DNA of 64,000 nt from JAUIKM01 sp964445695 (GTDB lineage: Bacteria; Bacteroidota; Ignavibacteria; Kapaibacteriales; UBA7675). Made by a program: the position numbers and the translations under genes. This document shows, one piece after another, positions 62,490 through 64,000 of this stretch. Every line of letters begins with the position of its first letter. Position 1 is the stretch's first letter. The stretch covers positions 62,001-126,000 of the forward strand of contig CAYULF010000010.1 in the NCBI GenBank assembly GCA_964445695.1, read 5' to 3'. Under the pieces are notes generated by a model. That model was not told the DNA's origin and did no database searches. It saw only the letters and a list, made by a program, of their open reading frames with translations.

Positions 62490-63506
62490 TCAGAGCAATT
62501 GAAACTCAAACTGCGGCGTGCCTTTGTCGCCGCTGATCGGATCGTAGAAATCGGTGAAACGCAGTTTGTAGAGGAAACCGTCCGTGTCGCGCAGTATGTA
62601 ACTGCGCGTCGGGTCAATCTGGAAATTGGAGCCGCTGAAGTCGAAGGTTTTCCATTCGTAGCCGACGACGTCCTCTCGCGTGCCGAAGACCAGCGTTGTG
62701 GCCAGCGCGCGGTCGATGTCTTGGTAGGGCGTCTCGGTTTCCAGGATTGCGCCTGCGCCGTTGGGATTGGTCAACACGCCGGTGACGGAGTAGGGCAGGC
62801 GCTCGGGCAGAAAGAAGATGTAGGTGTATTTGGTGAAGACAAAGTCCCATGTGCCGCGCGGCGGCTCGTGCAGGATCGTCTCGCCGCTGCTGAACTCAAA
62901 ACCGACAAAATTGAAACGATCGTCGCGTTCGATGCGCGCCGACTTTGTCTCGCCGCCTTTCATGTCGGCATAGGTGATCGAATAGCCGGATTCGTCGGCC
63001 GATTCAATCACAAATTTGTAGCTGCCCTGTGTTTTACCGGCCGCGTCGTAGCCCAGCTCGGCCACGTAGACGCTGCCTCGCGAGAGCGGCAGCGCTCCGT
63101 CGCCGGCCGACCACCACTGACCGATCGCCAGGGAGTCGCTGTCGCCGCTGTACACGTCGAATTTGAATTCCGCTCCTTCGGCTGCTTTGGCGTCAACCGA
63201 TGCCAGATCGACGGCGCCGAGGTTGGCGACCGAAACAAACTGGGCCGAGTTGGCACGGATCTCGTAGGAATCGGCTTCGCAGGCAAACTCCAGGTCCCAG
63301 GCCGTAAAGTCGATGGCACTGACTGCCTTGTTGGACGAGAGGTCAAAGTAAATTCGATCGGCGTAGTCGGTGCCCATGCTTACGAGTGCGGACTGAGCGT
63401 CGCCGCGATCGAAAGGCTGTACGGGCGTATCTTCGGGCATGCAGGCCACGGCGGCAAACAGAAGAGCCGCAAGCGCCGGGAGTTGAGTCGTGCGGAGCAG
63501 AGTCAT
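62490..63506 (-). CDS. hmuY: HmuY-family haem-binding lipoprotein, second copy
   Basis: 338 residues. Lipobox AVAC (LAALLFAAVACMPEDTPVQP). MGTDYADRIYFDLSSNKAVS, FTAWDLEFACEADSYEIRAN, PRGTWDFVFTKYTYIFFLPE and YILRDTDGFLYKLRFTDFYD align with the copy at 58640, so the receptor-HmuY unit has been duplicated. It follows the partial receptor by 173 bases, with a hairpin-like sequence between. Confidence 0.88.
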   Translation of the reverse strand: MTLLRTTQLPALAALLFAAVACMPEDTPVQPFDRGDAQSALVSMGTDYADRIYFDLSSNKAVSAIDFTAWDLEFACEADSYEIRANSAQFVSVANLGAVDLASVDAKAAEGAEFKFDVYSGDSDSLAIGQWWSAGDGALPLSRGSVYVAELGYDAAGKTQGSYKFVIESADESGYSITYADMKGGETKSARIERDDRFNFVGFEFSSGETILHEPPRGTWDFVFTKYTYIFFLPERLPYSVTGVLTNPNGAGAILETETPYQDIDRALATTLVFGTREDVVGYEWKTFDFSGSNFQIDPTRSYILRDTDGFLYKLRFTDFYDPISGDKGTPQFEFQLL

Positions 63507-63551
63507 GGTTTTTGAGCCCGAAGACAGTGAATTGTTATGTTACGAAAAAGT

Positions 63552-63568
63552 AGCTGTGAGCCCTAAGG
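63552..63568. repeat. 17-bp sequence identical to a terminator arm at 42032
   Basis: AGCTGTGAGCCCTAAGG is exact. Here the partner arm is partial (GGCCTGTGAGCC), so the hairpin is weak. It lies between the partial receptor and the second HmuY. Confidence 0.6.
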
Positions 63569-63679
63569 CCTGTGAGCCGTTTTCGGGGGTGTTCAACCCC
63601 ACATTTTCAATCTTTCAACCCGATTCATAACCCGCCGTTTCAGACTTGAGAACAGCATCTGGCAGTCTACTTCAACGCC

Positions 63680-64000
63680 TCACTCTCCGCTGAACGGCGC
63701 CTGCACCTGCAGGCTCAGGAACAACGAGCGCCCCGTGCCGATCGACACCTGGCCGCCGCCGTCGGCATGTACGCCGCCGCCCGAAACGCTGTTTTCGATG
63801 TTCACCACGTCAAACACGTTCTTCATGCCCGCCGTCAGCGCGAGCGCGTCATCAAAAAGGCGCGTGCCGAACGACAAGTCCAGCATGTGATAATCTGCGA
63901 TGCGGCCTTCCGTGATCGTGCCGTCGCTCGCCAGGCCGTACTGCGGCAGCTCGCCGGTGTACTTGTAGAACACGTTCAGGTCCACGTCGTCGAACAACGT
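63680..64000 (-). CDS. TonB-dependent receptor, C-terminal part (cut by window end)
   Basis: At least 106 residues; the 5' part lies beyond the window. DLNVFYKYTGELPQYGLASD, TEGRIADYHMLDLSFGTRLF, LTAGMKNVFDVVNIENSVSG and SIGTGRSLFLSLQVQ align closely with the end of the receptor at 59679. It is the upstream partner of the second HmuY. Confidence 0.9.
   Translation of the reverse strand, partial: TLFDDVDLNVFYKYTGELPQYGLASDGTITEGRIADYHMLDLSFGTRLFDDALALTAGMKNVFDVVNIENSVSGGGVHADGGGQVSIGTGRSLFLSLQVQAPFSGE

Noticed and set aside
62454..63515. 353-codon plus-strand frame
   Set aside because: Antisense of the second HmuY lipoprotein; no domain.

Overview
The window looks like one chromosomal segment from a moderately GC-rich member of the FCB group (Bacteroidota, Chlorobi, Ignavibacteria, Kapabacteria). 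The reasons are two surface proteins with type IX secretion (T9SS) sorting-type C-termini, an SBBP-repeat protein, a large OmpA protein, three HmuY-family proteins, TonB receptors with carboxypeptidase-like N-domains, and a Bacteroidota-style haem locus. The Kapabacteria-like assignment is inference. I found no rRNA, tRNA, CRISPR array, phage or transposase gene.

Layout. 1-4.2 kb: housekeeping genes on the + strand (scpB, truncated by the window edge and carrying enormous acidic inserts; yicC; gmk) with a NYN/PIN-like nuclease on the minus strand. 4.3-8.9 kb: a minus-strand group (ATP-grasp enzyme, Gfo/Idh/MocA oxidoreductase, family 9 glycosyltransferase, an isolated nuoC, a fatty-acid hydroxylase). 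9.1-11.0 kb: an SDR and an orphan MalK/UgpC-type ATPase. 11.1-20.8 kb: RDD protein divergent from a tightly packed operon SpoIIM / three paralogous membrane proteins / DUF4129 / DUF4350 / MoxR / DUF58. 20.9-28.1 kb: BAX-inhibitor-like protein, an 8-cysteine secreted protein, SBBP/T9SS protein, OmpA protein. 28.5-30.1 kb: anti-sigma and ECF sigma factor. 31.0-31.9 kb: CaCA-like exchanger.

32.5-42.0 kb holds the most interesting accessory unit: a YqiJ-like membrane protein with an alternating-Asp insert, an SPFH-only stub, a full YqiK-type flotillin, a 1655-residue DUF3686/AAA ATPase, and a MOSC protein whose start overlaps the ATPase stop. 42.1-46.8 kb: a small membrane protein, an unrecognised secreted protein and two tandem Na+/H+ antiporter paralogues. 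46.8-50.8 kb: a repeat-rich spacer followed by DUF2569 membrane proteins, one of which exists both fused and split. 50.8-53.0 kb: a methyltransferase and a DUF2235 hydrolase.

53.1-64.0 kb is a complete minus-strand haem-uptake locus: TonB receptor (cut by the window end), lipoprotein HmuY, TonB receptor, lipoprotein HmuY, T9SS-type HmuY, then hmuS-hmuT-hmuU-hmuV. Two 19-bp dyads of one consensus (ATYTRGAYTAAGTCYARAT) lie upstream of the second receptor and the T9SS HmuY and are good candidates for a metal- or haem-responsive operator. A strong hairpin separates the last HmuY from hmuSTUV.

Across the window a short dispersed element (five intergenic copies recognised by eye) recurs, and its core resembles the signal-peptide-coding DNA of two secreted proteins.
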